A stretch of 64,000 bases of DNA, taken from NCBI RefSeq assembly GCF_014764715.1, contig NZ_JACXXE010000008.1, positions 107,853-171,852 of the forward strand. Reading direction: 5' to 3'. This document shows positions 18,618-29,010 of this stretch, piece by piece. The DNA is from Bacillus crepusculi. GTDB lineage: Bacteria; Bacillota; Bacilli; Bacillales; Bacillaceae. The notes below the pieces were generated by a model. The model was not told where the DNA came from and made no database searches. It saw only the letters and a list, made by a program, of their open reading frames with translations. A program made the translations under genes and the position numbers. Each line of letters starts with the position of its first letter. Position 1 is the first letter of the stretch.

Positions 18618-19196
18618 TTACTCCCCCTTTAATGTTTCTTCTATTACCGAGCTCGTAAACTGCCCTATCAATTCTGCGTATTGGCTTAACTTATTTTGTA
18701 GCTTCATTGTTTCTACGTATATAGTGCCTATTTTCTTCTGTTCCTCGATCGGAACAACTGGAATGATCATTTCCCCAAGGACACGAAGCGGAATTCTTAG
18801 AATAGGGCCACTACCTTGTGACCCCCTTTCTTTTTGCTGCTTCACATCTTTATGAGCATTAAACAAAAAAAGAAAATATCTCTTATCAAGTTGTTCGCTA
18901 TCAAACTCTATTTTCGTAAAGTTGAGGGACAACACTTTACCAACATTATTTTCACCGACAATTGTGGCTAGCTGCAATGAGTTACTGATAACAACATCAC
19001 CTTCATTTAACGATAGGTTACTCTGAAATAAAGGTTTAACCTTCTCTTCAACAGCTACGGCCTCACGATGATAATCAGCTTCAAAAGACGCTTGGTCATA
19101 ATACTTTATTTCTTGAGTTTCAAATTGCTTTTGTGTTCTTGTTGGATTAATACCGGGAACGAATGTTACGAATTCATTTAATTTTCTTTTCTCCAA
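18618..19196 (-). CDS. Half-size type I specificity subunit (single TRD)
   Basis: 192 residues with the layout of one HsdS half: a single target-recognition domain followed by a conserved-region-like helix (IEEQKKIGTIYVETMKLQNK). Full HsdS proteins are about twice this length; half-size S proteins can work as homodimers recognising palindromic-type targets. It has TTG as start with GGGG upstream and is the first gene of the hsd operon, ending four bases before hsdR. The TRD differs from both TRDs of the full HsdS. It may be a second, alternative specificity subunit, a regulator of the complex, or a remnant that is still translated. No frameshift is seen. Confidence 0.75.
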   Translation of the reverse strand: MEKRKLNEFVTFVPGINPTRTQKQFETQEIKYYDQASFEADYHREAVAVEEKVKPLFQSNLSLNEGDVVISNSLQLATIVGENNVGKVLSLNFTKIEFDSEQLDKRYFLFLFNAHKDVKQQKERGSQGSGPILRIPLRVLGEMIIPVVPIEEQKKIGTIYVETMKLQNKLSQYAELIGQFTSSVIEETLKGE

Positions 19197-19278
19197 TTAA
19201 AAATCGCCCCTAATCACATATATGATTTTTTGAAATATCTTTATATTACAAATTAAAACACACAGAGGTTGTTTCGTC

Positions 19279-19318
19279 AACGATAATATGTAATATAGAA
19301 ATATTTCATATTATCGTT
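19279..19318. repeat. 12-bp perfect inverted repeat upstream of the hsd operon
   Basis: AACGATAATATG (19279-19290) and CATATTATCGTT (19307-19318) with a 16-bp loop, followed by T's on the plus strand. Either a plus-strand terminator or an operator/stem in the hsd promoter region; it lies 83 bp upstream of the first hsd gene. Confidence 0.5.
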
Positions 19319-19386
19319 TTTTGAAAAAGCATCTTGAAAACCATACCATTAGCGATTTTAACATTTCTATAATTTTCTATTTTTAT

Positions 19387-19563
19387 CATATGTTTGTGAC
19401 TGGTGTGCTTAAGAAATCATCACCAGACAAAATAATATATACAGATATAAAGGCACACATGATTTAATCTACACACGTGCAGTACTGCTACTTTAATGAG
19501 GTTGTGGGCCATAAATCGATTAGAACAACAGAGGACATTTATCTAGATATTACTGAAAAATAA
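19387..19563 (+). pseudogene. Tyrosine recombinase (integrase) C-terminal remnant, outer element
   Basis: A single frame with one internal stop encodes the end of a phage/ICE-type integrase: IKAHMI-stop-STHVQ corresponds to the HxxRHTH catalytic block, and VVGHKSIRTTEDIYLDITEK to the GH...(T)T..Y segment carrying the tyrosine nucleophile. Upstream parts of the enzyme are missing. It lies 69 bp before the sufB-like repeat at 19632, the position expected for an integrase gene next to its attachment site. Confidence 0.75.
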
Positions 19564-19596
19564 AAGAAGACGAACTTCAAAAGTTCGCCTTCTACA
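19564..19596 (+). terminator. Terminator-like hairpin after the integrase remnant
   Basis: AGAAGACGAACTT / AAGTTCGCCTTCT, with one mismatch (G-T in RNA), directly after the integrase stop codon. Confidence 0.55.
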
Positions 19597-19631
19597 CTAT
19601 TCAAACCATTGTAAATAAAGGTTTTTAAATT

Positions 19632-19664
19632 TTAACCAATAGAACCTTCCATTTCAAACTTAAT
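19632..19664 (-). repeat. Middle copy of the sufB 3' end (candidate internal att site)
   Basis: On the minus strand this encodes exactly the last residues of Suf[12 protein letters not shown] then TAA, with only synonymous differences from the resident end at 23613. About 29 of 33 bases are identical. It lies between the integrase remnant of the outer element and the left end of the inner element, as expected for tandem insertions at one site. Confidence 0.8.
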
Positions 19665-19763
19665 TATTTTTGGGAATCACACACAAACATACATTCTATT
19701 GTGATAGTGATTCCTTCGTTTTATATTTGTTTTGCGTCATATAAAATAATAAGCAATCATAAG

Positions 19764-19773
19764 TTTGTGGGTG
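19764..19773 (+). repeat. Candidate integrase arm-type repeat, left end of inner element
   Basis: TTTGTGGGTG, also found twice in tandem at 23540-23561 next to the other end of the same element. Short repeats near both ends in this way are typical of arm-type integrase sites. Confidence 0.4.
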
Positions 19774-19867
19774 CGTGCCCAACCATCATTGAATAATTAA
19801 TTGCAGGATTCTTCCTATAATAATAGTACATATTGTTATAGGTATTTCAAGGAGGTGAATACGCTTA

Positions 19868-20134
19868 ATGATAGAAGTAACTTTTGATGTAGACAGTCAA
19901 CTATTACATAAAACTATTGAACAAAAATTAGATGAAGCTTTAAATAGAGACCTTTTTGTTTGGGATATGGACCGAATGTCTAAGATGACTTGTATGAGTA
20001 AACGGTTTTTGGAAAATGAATTTTTACAAGATCCAAGAATGAAACTTCTTGAAAGACGCAAGGAAAGAGGGAAACGCTTTTGGTTTTATAAAGAATCAAA
20101 AGAAGTGATGAAACAGATTATGGAAGAATGGTAA
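19868..20134 (+). CDS. DUF771-type phage small protein
   Basis: 88 residues, charged and helical. The C-terminal half ([20 protein letters not shown], then [22 protein letters not shown]) matches the pattern of the DUF771 family of short proteins from Gram-positive prophages; function unknown. ATG start behind AAGGAGGTG. Located at the left end of the inner element, on the strand facing rap-phr. Confidence 0.6.
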   Translation: MIEVTFDVDSQLLHKTIEQKLDEALNRDLFVWDMDRMSKMTCMSKRFLENEFLQDPRMKLLERRKERGKRFWFYKESKEVMKQIMEEW

Positions 20135-20179
20135 ATAAAAAGCGTGGACAGACGCAAAATAAACATTTGAGGTAAGATA

Positions 20180-20333
20180 ATGAACATAAATAAATTAAGA
20201 TCATTCCTTTATAAAACATCAAAATACTTGGGAGACGTCAACGCCGTTCACAAAGGGCACTATAGGCAAACGTATCATGCGACGTGCTGCGGGTAAAGCA
20301 TCCGGCAAGCTAATGAAAAAGATATTCAAATAA
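20180..20333 (+). pseudogene. Small basic phage-type protein, frameshifted
   Basis: An ATG at 20180 with TTGAGG upstream opens MNINKLRSFLYKTSKYLGDV but stops at 20296. A shifted frame continues as KGTIGKRIMRRAAGKASGKL and on to a natural end, MKKIFK and TAA (20333), followed at once by a terminator. The two halves read as one ~50-residue basic protein of the sort found in prophages and ICEs, broken by an indel near 20250. Confidence 0.55.
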
Positions 20334-20337
20334 AAAA

Positions 20338-20366
20338 GAAGCCCCCGAAAAGGGCTTTTTCTTTTA
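20338..20366. terminator. Terminator between small phage genes and phr
   Basis: AAGCCC / GGGCTT stem with T-run on the plus strand and A-run on the other side; placed to serve the plus-strand gene, possibly also the rap-phr transcript. Confidence 0.65.
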
Positions 20367-20390
20367 TTAATAGTCTACTTCTCCTAATGC

Positions 20391-20507
20391 TTAACCAAAG
20401 TAGCCGTTTTCTGCGGTTTGAAAATCATTCGAGGAATTTATATATACTGTGGCTGTGATCCCCATTAATAAAGTAAGGCTCAAGATTATTACTTTCAGTT
20501 GCTTCAT
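20391..20507 (-). CDS. Phr pre-peptide (secreted quorum-sensing peptide of the Rap system)
   Basis: 38-residue peptide beginning MKQLKVIILSLTLLMGITA, a signal-sequence-like stretch, and ending TAENGYFG. It starts inside the rap stop codon (ATGA overlap, 20504-20507), which is the hallmark rap-phr arrangement. The precursor would be exported, trimmed to a C-terminal penta- or hexapeptide (candidates NGYFG or ENGYFG), reimported by the oligopeptide permease and bind the Rap protein. The C-terminus lacks the basic second residue common in known Phr pentapeptides, so the signal would be a distinct type. Confidence 0.75.
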   Translation of the reverse strand: MKQLKVIILSLTLLMGITATVYINSSNDFQTAENGYFG

Positions 20508-21607
20508 TCAATTTCCTCCATCCATGATAATTTTTTGGCTTGTGATTCCAAACCATCATCAAAGTATTTAGATGCCAACTTGTGATTATCCTGCTTTTTA
20601 TAAAATCTTGCAGCCATGATTGACAATTCTGCTGCATCTGTCCAAAGATTTTGATTTTTCAGGTCATTTATAGCTGCATCTAGTTGATCTTCATCACCTG
20701 TTATATAAATTGAATGTATGATGTTTAACTTAGCAATATACGCATTGTCAGATAATTCATTCGCTAACATGAATGACTCATTGTGTGCCTCTAGCCCTTC
20801 AGCTGTTTTATCTAACTGGAAGAGTACACGTGCTAACATGTACTTTGTTCTCATATTCAGTGTTTTGTGTGGTTTTTTTAGTTTAATAGACAAGGCGTTC
20901 TGGAAAGAGTCGAAAGCTTCAGTAAGCTTTCCTTGGCGCTCATAACATATCCCAAGATTGAAATACCCTAGCGCTTGTGGCAAATCAATGTTAGTTTCTG
21001 CTGCTAAATTGATAGCATCCTTAAAGGTTGATTCAGCTTGTTCAAATTGGGTTAAATCCATCTTATTTGAGGCGATCACCAATAGAGTAGTAGCAACCCG
21101 ACTTTCTTGTAAATCTGCTGATTTAAAGCTTTCTAAAGCTTTTTTGGCATGGTTAATGGAGAAATGATTTTGTGCGATTTCGTAGTATGCAATCGAAAGC
21201 TGATAATTAAATTCAGCACGTTCTAAATCGTCAGGGACGTTTCGAAGGCGGGTCTCTGCAATATGATAGTAGTTGATAGCGTCTGAAAAGCGCTTTTTAT
21301 AAAACTCATACATGCCATTGAAGAAGAAATAATAATACTGAATCATGTCATCCGTTTTCTGCTTCTCTTCAATGTCTATTTGCTTCAATAAAGTTTTTGA
21401 TCCCTCAAACTCCTGCGCCAACATTTTGTATCTGGCATCAATCAAGTTAAAGTATAATAAGACATTTTGGTCTTCTTCCATATTTTCGAAAGCTTGCACT
21501 ATCTCGTTTCTCATTGTTTCAGCTTTTAGGATATCTTGTTTTTTTATAAATCCGTACCAATCACCGATCATTTTAGCAACAAATGGGCTTGCTACTTTTT
21601 CCGTCAA
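20504..21607 (-). CDS. Rap-family response-regulator aspartate phosphatase / quorum-sensing receptor
   Basis: 367 residues, the usual Rap length. An N-terminal three-helix bundle (FVAKMIGDWYGFIKKQDILK) is followed by tetratricopeptide repeats from about residue 95 to the end, with clear motifs such as ALGYFNLGICYERQGKLTEA. Rap proteins dephosphorylate Spo0F-P or block ComA or element-borne regulators, and are inhibited by their Phr peptide. TTG start with GGGGAGG upstream. Rap genes on mobile elements (RapI of ICEBs1) control transfer, so here it may govern the element, although the integrase is decayed. It cannot be matched to one B. subtilis Rap by eye. Confidence 0.88.
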   Translation of the reverse strand: MTEKVASPFVAKMIGDWYGFIKKQDILKAETMRNEIVQAFENMEEDQNVLLYFNLIDARYKMLAQEFEGSKTLLKQIDIEEKQKTDDMIQYYYFFFNGMYEFYKKRFSDAINYYHIAETRLRNVPDDLERAEFNYQLSIAYYEIAQNHFSINHAKKALESFKSADLQESRVATTLLVIASNKMDLTQFEQAESTFKDAINLAAETNIDLPQALGYFNLGICYERQGKLTEAFDSFQNALSIKLKKPHKTLNMRTKYMLARVLFQLDKTAEGLEAHNESFMLANELSDNAYIAKLNIIHSIYITGDEDQLDAAINDLKNQNLWTDAAELSIMAARFYKKQDNHKLASKYFDDGLESQAKKLSWMEEIE

Positions 21608-21795
21608 ACAAACCTCCCCCTATCCCTCACTTTATTTCCCCTATAATGACATATATTATCATTTCCTGAATAATTCCACACCGAAAACAAACCGCAATTT
21701 TCCATAGAATAAAATGGTATTTTAGTCTCTGTTCTAAATTTGTTGAAAAAGATAAGATAGTGTCGCAAGACTATATTTTCCATAGGAGGAATTAC

Positions 21796-22530
21796 ATGAA
21801 AAACCGGGCGTTGTTTATTATTTTGTTGTCTTTGTCCCTAGTTTTGACCTCTGTTCCCCCAAGTTTTGCAGCCGAGAAAAACACCTCAAAAGAAGAAAAT
21901 GATTTTAAAAATCACGAAGAATTCACCGAAGAAATTGACGGATTGAAAACGAATATAAAAACAATGGAAAACACTTCTCAACATGTGACCACTTTTAAAA
22001 CTGAACTTGGTACTATCACCTATACATCTAACAAAGAAACTGGGCATATCTCTGTTTCTAGTAACTATCTAAAATCCGACGAAATAGTAGCAATTGAAGA
22101 ACAAGTAAATAAAATAGCGAATAGCATTGTATTAGAAAATCAAACGAATCCAATGATCACTAATTCACTTGAACAATTAGCAAATGATGATTTCACAACA
22201 CAGAAACAAAAGGGAAAATGGGCGTGGTCCAAATATGATCATTACCGTATTACAGTAGAAGGTAAGGCAATTGTAGGAGTAGTTGTAGCAGCCATTTTAA
22301 ACCGTATTCCTTATGTTGGGTGGATTGCTACTGCCGCTGCTCAAATAATGATTCAATTGAAAATGAAAACAGGTTACTTCTCCGCACGTTGGGGAACACG
22401 AGCCGACACTGATATTTGTTATTTGTGGAGAAAGAGACACTTGAAAATGTTCTCGGACAGTAAACGTAAAAATAAAAAACTGGACGAAGTAGGATCGGCA
22501 GGAAAAGTTTATATGTGTGGAACTGGTTGA
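21796..22530 (+). CDS. Secreted protein of unknown function with hydrophobic C-terminal segment
   Basis: 244 residues. Signal peptide at 1-24 (basic start, Leu/Ile core, ending SFA-A). The middle is acidic and Lys/Glu/Asn/Thr rich. From about residue 150 on, there is an aromatic/basic patch, a long Gly/Ala/Ile/Val segment (AIVGVVVAAILNRIPYVGWI) and a basic, Cys-containing tail. A secreted precursor with a membrane-active-looking C-terminal region resembles bacteriocin or toxin precursors, but I do not recognise the family. ATG chosen at 21796 with AGGAGG six bases upstream. Its low GC fits the rest of the inner element. A small membrane protein lies convergently downstream. Confidence 0.7.
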   Translation: MKNRALFIILLSLSLVLTSVPPSFAAEKNTSKEENDFKNHEEFTEEIDGLKTNIKTMENTSQHVTTFKTELGTITYTSNKETGHISVSSNYLKSDEIVAIEEQVNKIANSIVLENQTNPMITNSLEQLANDDFTTQKQKGKWAWSKYDHYRITVEGKAIVGVVVAAILNRIPYVGWIATAAAQIMIQLKMKTGYFSARWGTRADTDICYLWRKRHLKMFSDSKRKNKKLDEVGSAGKVYMCGTG

Positions 22531-22531
22531 A

Positions 22532-22572
22532 TAAAACAGCCCCAGTCTAATGCAGACTAGGGCTGTTTTTAT
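22532..22572 (+). terminator. Terminator after the secreted-protein gene
   Basis: AAACAGCCC ... GGGCTGTTTTT with an inner AGTCT / AGACT pairing; shared with the end of the convergent small gene. Confidence 0.75.
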
Positions 22573-22748
22573 TGCTGCTTTTGCTCTTTTAGCTTTTTGA
22601 AAATCACAAATTGATATACTCCAAATAGCACGGTTAGGATCATAATTGCAATAAATATTTGATCGACTGGAAGCAAGAAATATACGACAATAAAAGATAA
22701 AAGCAAAACAAGATAACCTATATTGAACGCTTTTTTAAATGTCATCAT
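22569..22748 (-). CDS. Small two-helix membrane protein
   Basis: 59 residues: MMTFKKAFNIGYLVLLLSF, a second helix (IFIAIMILTVLFGVYQFVIF) and a Lys/Glu/Gln tail. AAGGAGG precedes the start (a second ATG at 22745 has better spacing). The gene is convergent with the secreted-protein gene and overlaps its terminator. Size and topology fit small immunity proteins, and its position next to a putative toxin makes that a reasonable inference, though small membrane proteins are common in phages too. Confidence 0.6.
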   Translation of the reverse strand: MMTFKKAFNIGYLVLLLSFIVVYFLLPVDQIFIAIMILTVLFGVYQFVIFKKLKEQKQQ

Positions 22749-22817
22749 ATTACCTCCTTTTTACAATCATATCACGTTTTACCTAACCTTATAACCAACT
22801 TTTCCCCTATTAAAACA

Positions 22818-22852
22818 CAAAAAAAGCCCCCATCCATTAAGGACAGGGGTTT
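22818..22852 (-). terminator. Terminator after the endolysin remnant
   Basis: GCCCCCATCC / GGACAGGGGTTTT imperfect stem with an A-run on the plus strand (T-run for the minus-strand gene). Confidence 0.55.
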
Positions 22853-22855
22853 TAC

Positions 22856-23276
22856 TCATTTCAATGATTTTTCTAAAGCTGCTTTAGTCTTTGGACCATA
22901 GATACCATCGTGCATAAGCTGGAGCCGCTTGACCGCATTCGCAGTTTTCGGTCCAGAATAGCCATAAATCCCGTTGTTCTTAGCTCCCTTTTCAGGATAG
23001 GAATATACAGCAGCCAGAGCTTCCTGCAATGCTTTTACTCCATCGCCCTTAGTCAAACTTTAATGATGCCAGATGGCAAGTTAAATGATTTTTTAGGTTT
23101 ACTCGCTTTTGGCTTGGATGGTGTATTTTTGATAGGTGTCGCATTCGCCGGCTTTGCTGTTGCCTTTTTGACTTTGCTGTTGCCTTTTTACTCGTATGAG
23201 CGGTTGCAATACCCGCCTTGAAGCGGTCCCAACGATTCAGGGCACTCTTTCCCACAACAATTATCTCTTTCAGCAT
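22856..23276 (-). pseudogene. Prophage endolysin C-terminal remnant (peptidoglycan-binding domain), frameshifted
   Basis: The last 66 residues (GDGVKALQEALAAVYSYPEK to the end, with NAVKRLQLMHDGIYGPKTKA) form a PG_binding_1 domain as found at the C-terminus of phage amidases. Upstream, another frame carries the linker KPANATPIKNTPSKPKASKP and a third frame the part around NRWDRFKAGIATAHTSKKATAK. At least two frameshifts separate these pieces: one near 23058 (before TKGDG) and one in a duplicated AAAAAGGCAACAGCAAAG (about 23155-23195). The catalytic domain is missing. Clear prophage debris in the inner element. Confidence 0.7.
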
Positions 23277-23315
23277 GAGGGTAAATGGTTAAAAACAAAT
23301 GTTGTGAGAATGTAA

Positions 23316-23534
23316 TTCAAAGAAGTCTGTAAAAGGGCAAATCTTCCCGTTCTGTCTCCACATGCTTTAAGACATAGCGATGCTGTACACCTTTTAGAAG
23401 CAGGCGTGAATATTAAATATGTATGGGAACGGTTAGGTCATTCTTGTATAAAAACAACCGCAGATAAGTATCTCCATGTCGCCCAAAAAATTGAGGACCA
23501 AGCAATGGAAATGTATCTGCGGTATGTTCAATAA
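23316..23534 (+). pseudogene. Tyrosine recombinase (integrase) C-terminal remnant, inner element
   Basis: An uninterrupted frame after a stop at 23313 encodes FKEVCKRANLPVLSPHALRH, with the catalytic HxLRH, then ERLGHSCIKTTADKYLHVAQ, with the GH...TT..Y nucleophile block, and ends MEMYLRYVQ. This is the C-terminal third of a phage/ICE integrase; no start codon or N-terminal part precedes it. It lies 79 bp from the end of sufB, where an integrase gene would sit. Confidence 0.8.
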
Positions 23535-23539
23535 TTAAA

Positions 23540-23561
23540 TTTTGTGGGTGTTTTGTGGGTG
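23540..23561 (+). repeat. Tandem 11-bp repeats, candidate integrase arm sites
   Basis: TTTTGTGGGTG occurs twice head to tail (23540-23550 and 23551-23561) between the integrase remnant and the sufB end; a third copy (TTTGTGGGTG) lies at 19764 near the other end of the same element. Confidence 0.5.
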
Positions 23562-23612
23562 CTTAATAAAAATCTATTGCCTAAACACCTTTAATCCCCG
23601 GTAAATCAACGG

Positions 23613-23645
23613 TTAACCGATACTACCTTCCATCTCAAACTTAAT
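23613..23645 (-). repeat. Resident sufB 3' end (candidate attR)
   Basis: The final 33 bp of sufB, including the stop codon; copies are at 19632 and 12352. Insertion at this point leaves SufB intact because the incoming element brings the same C-terminal codons. Confidence 0.7.
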
Positions 23646-25010
23646 CAAACGGTTCATTTCAACGGCGTATTCCATTGGTAGTTCTTTTGTGAATGGCTCG
23701 ATGAAGCCCATGACGATCATTTCTGTTGCTTCTTCTTCAGAAATTCCGCGGCTCATCAAGTAGAATAGCTGTTCTTCTGATACTTTTGATACCTTTGCTT
23801 CGTGCTCTAATGAAATGTTGTCGTTTAAGATTTCATTGTAAGGAATCGTATCAGATGTTGATTTGTTATCCATGATGAGTGTGTCACACTCGATGTTTGA
23901 GCGTGCACCCTCTGCTTTGCGTCCGAAGTGAACGATTCCGCGATATGTGACTTTACCGCCTTGTTTCGAAATTGATTTCGATACGATGGTTGAAGATGTG
24001 TTTGGTGCAAGGTGAATCATTTTTGCCCCTGCATCTTGGTGCTGACCTTTACCTGCTAGGGCAATACTTAATGTCATACCACGTGCGCCTTCACCTTTTA
24101 GGATGACCGCTGGGTATTTCATTGTCAGCTTAGAACCGATGTTTCCATCAATCCATTCCATTGTCGCATTCTCTTCACATACCGTACGTTTTGTGACAAG
24201 GTTGAAGACGTTGTTTGCCCAGTTTTGAATCGTCGTATAACGGCAGTAGCCACCTTTTTTGACGATGATTTCAACAACCGCACTGTGAAGTGAGTTTGTT
24301 GTATAAACTGGAGCTGTACAGCCTTCTACGTAATGCACATGTGCGCCTTCGTCAACGATGATCAGTGTACGCTCGAACTGGCCCATGTTTTCAGAGTTGA
24401 TACGGAAGTATGCTTGAAGTGGTGTATCTACTTTTACGCCCTTTGGTACGTAGATAAATGAACCACCAGACCATACAGCCGAGTTCAGAGCAGCAAATTT
24501 GTTGTCAGTCGGAGGAATGACTTTTGCCCAGTGCTCACGGAAGATGTCTTCGTTCTCTTTTAATGCGCTGTCTGTATCTTTAAACACAATGCCTAGATCT
24601 TCAAGATCTTGCTTCATGTTGTGATACACAACTTCAGATTCATACTGAGCAGATACACCTGCTAAGTACTTTTGCTCTGCTTCTGGGATTCCAAGCTTAT
24701 CAAAGGTTTGTTTAATTTCTTCTGGTACTTCATCCCAAGAACGCTCAGAGCGCTCTGATGGCTTGACGTAGTACGTAATTTCATCAAAGTTTAATGCATT
24801 TAGATCTCCGCCCCATTGTGGCATCGGCATGTTGTAAAAGTGCTCAAGAGATTTCAAACGGAAGTCGAGCATCCACTCGGGCTCATCTTTCATACGAGAA
24901 ATTTCTTCAACGATTTCTTTTGTCAGTCCGCGCTCTGAACGGAAAATGGAAACGTCTTTATCAGAAAAGCCGTATTTATATTCACCAACATCTGGCATTT
25001 TTTTAGCCAT
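23613..25010 (-). CDS. sufB: Fe-S cluster assembly scaffold protein SufB
   Basis: 465 residues, full length for SufB. It is part of the SufBC2D complex on which Fe-S clusters are built from sulfide delivered by SufS/SufU. Conserved beta-helix core ([40 protein letters not shown]) and the C-terminal helical part ([20 protein letters not shown]) are present. Last gene of sufCDSUB, 17 bp after sufU. Its 3' end is the attachment site of the adjoining island; the protein end EMEGSIG is the normal one, so the gene remains functional. Confidence 0.95.
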   Translation of the reverse strand: MAKKMPDVGEYKYGFSDKDVSIFRSERGLTKEIVEEISRMKDEPEWMLDFRLKSLEHFYNMPMPQWGGDLNALNFDEITYYVKPSERSERSWDEVPEEIKQTFDKLGIPEAEQKYLAGVSAQYESEVVYHNMKQDLEDLGIVFKDTDSALKENEDIFREHWAKVIPPTDNKFAALNSAVWSGGSFIYVPKGVKVDTPLQAYFRINSENMGQFERTLIIVDEGAHVHYVEGCTAPVYTTNSLHSAVVEIIVKKGGYCRYTTIQNWANNVFNLVTKRTVCEENATMEWIDGNIGSKLTMKYPAVILKGEGARGMTLSIALAGKGQHQDAGAKMIHLAPNTSSTIVSKSISKQGGKVTYRGIVHFGRKAEGARSNIECDTLIMDNKSTSDTIPYNEILNDNISLEHEAKVSKVSEEQLFYLMSRGISEEEATEMIVMGFIEPFTKELPMEYAVEMNRLIKFEMEGSIG

Positions 25011-25027
25011 CCATTTTCACTCCAATC

Positions 25028-27997
<2,970 letters not shown>

Positions 27998-28015
27998 CAA
28001 TAATCCTCCTAACGC

Positions 28016-28801
28016 TTACGCTTCTTGACCAACAGTTTCGTCTTCAATTCCTAACTCTTTTTTAATCCAATCATAGCCTTCTGCTTCTAGACGCTGCGCG
28101 AGTTCTGGTCCGCCAGATTTCACGATACGACCTTGCATCATGACATGAACATGATCCGGTGTGATGTAGTTCAGTAGACGCTGATAGTGAGTGATCATTA
28201 AGCAGCCGAAGCTTTCGCCGCGCATTTTATTAATTCCTTTAGAAACCACTTTCAGGGCATCGATATCAAGACCAGAATCAATTTCGTCAAGGATGGCGAT
28301 CTTTGGTTCAATCATCATCAATTGAAGAATTTCGTTGCGTTTTTTCTCACCGCCTGAGAATCCTTCATTTAGGTAGCGCTGTGCCATGTCTGGGTCCATT
28401 TCAAGGAACTCCATGTTTTCGTCCATTTTGCGGATGAACTTCATCAGAGAGATTTCATCGCCTTCTTCTCTGCGTGCGTTAATGGCAGAACGAAGGAAGT
28501 CCGCATTTGTCACACCACTGATTTCAGATGGGTATTGCATAGCAAGGAATAGACCCGCTTGAGCGCGCTCATCTACTTCCATTTCAAGGACATCTTCGCC
28601 ATCAAGCAAGATGCTACCTTGTGTTACTTCATATTTTGGGTGACCCATAATTGCAGCAGATAAAGTCGATTTACCTGTTCCGTTTGGTCCCATTACTGCG
28701 TGGAATTCTCCACCTTTTATCTCGAGGTTTACACCCTTTAAGATTTCTTTCCCTTCAATCTCAACGTGCAAGTCCTTAATTGTTAATGTCGAAGCAGTCA
28801 T
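28016..28801 (-). CDS. sufC: Fe-S cluster assembly ATPase SufC
   Basis: 261-residue ABC-type ATPase. Walker A GPNGTGKST (about 36-44), signature FSGGEKKR and Walker B with IAILDEIDSGLD are all present; the Asp-Glu-Ile form is the SufC version. Soluble; drives conformational change of SufBD during cluster assembly. First gene of the operon. Confidence 0.95.
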   Translation of the reverse strand: MTASTLTIKDLHVEIEGKEILKGVNLEIKGGEFHAVMGPNGTGKSTLSAAIMGHPKYEVTQGSILLDGEDVLEMEVDERAQAGLFLAMQYPSEISGVTNADFLRSAINARREEGDEISLMKFIRKMDENMEFLEMDPDMAQRYLNEGFSGGEKKRNEILQLMMIEPKIAILDEIDSGLDIDALKVVSKGINKMRGESFGCLMITHYQRLLNYITPDHVHVMMQGRIVKSGGPELAQRLEAEGYDWIKKELGIEDETVGQEA

Positions 28802-28817
28802 ATATCGATACCTCCAA

Positions 28818-28879
28818 AATAATCATTATTCTCAATTTATTCTCATTCTAATTTTATAACAAATTAAAACTGAATACAA
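28818..28879 (-). promoter_or_regulatory. sufC promoter with Fur-like operator
   Basis: On the minus strand TTGTAT (28874-28879) and TAAAAT (28851-28856) are spaced 17 bp, a good sigma-A promoter. Directly downstream lies GAATGAGAATAAATTGAGAA, followed by TAATGATTATT, with repeats of the NATAAT/GAGAAT type found in Fur operators. Fur control is an inference from this resemblance; it is weaker than the boxes at 4776 and 42816. Confidence 0.5.
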
Positions 28880-29010
28880 CACATTCACGATAAGCGTGAG
28901 AGGATGCTCTCAAAATATTAACAAAAAAAGCAGGTAGATAAAAGGATTTATGTCGAAAAGACTGTTTCCATAAAGAAAAGACGGGAAACTATTCTCCCGC
29001 CCCTTCGCTA

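Noticed and set aside
19279..19318. Inverted repeat as the end of an insertion sequence
   Set aside because: No transposase or target duplication is near; a terminator or operator is simpler.
20180..20296. Intact 38-residue peptide gene
   Set aside because: The sequence continues sensibly in another frame to a natural stop and terminator, so it is read as a frameshifted longer gene.
21345..21707. 120-residue plus-strand reading frame opposite rap
   Set aside because: It is antisense to a well-supported Rap gene, has no ribosome binding site and no recognisable features.
12386..23612. CRISPR array or tRNA within the island
   Set aside because: No regularly spaced repeats and no cloverleaf-like sequences were seen.
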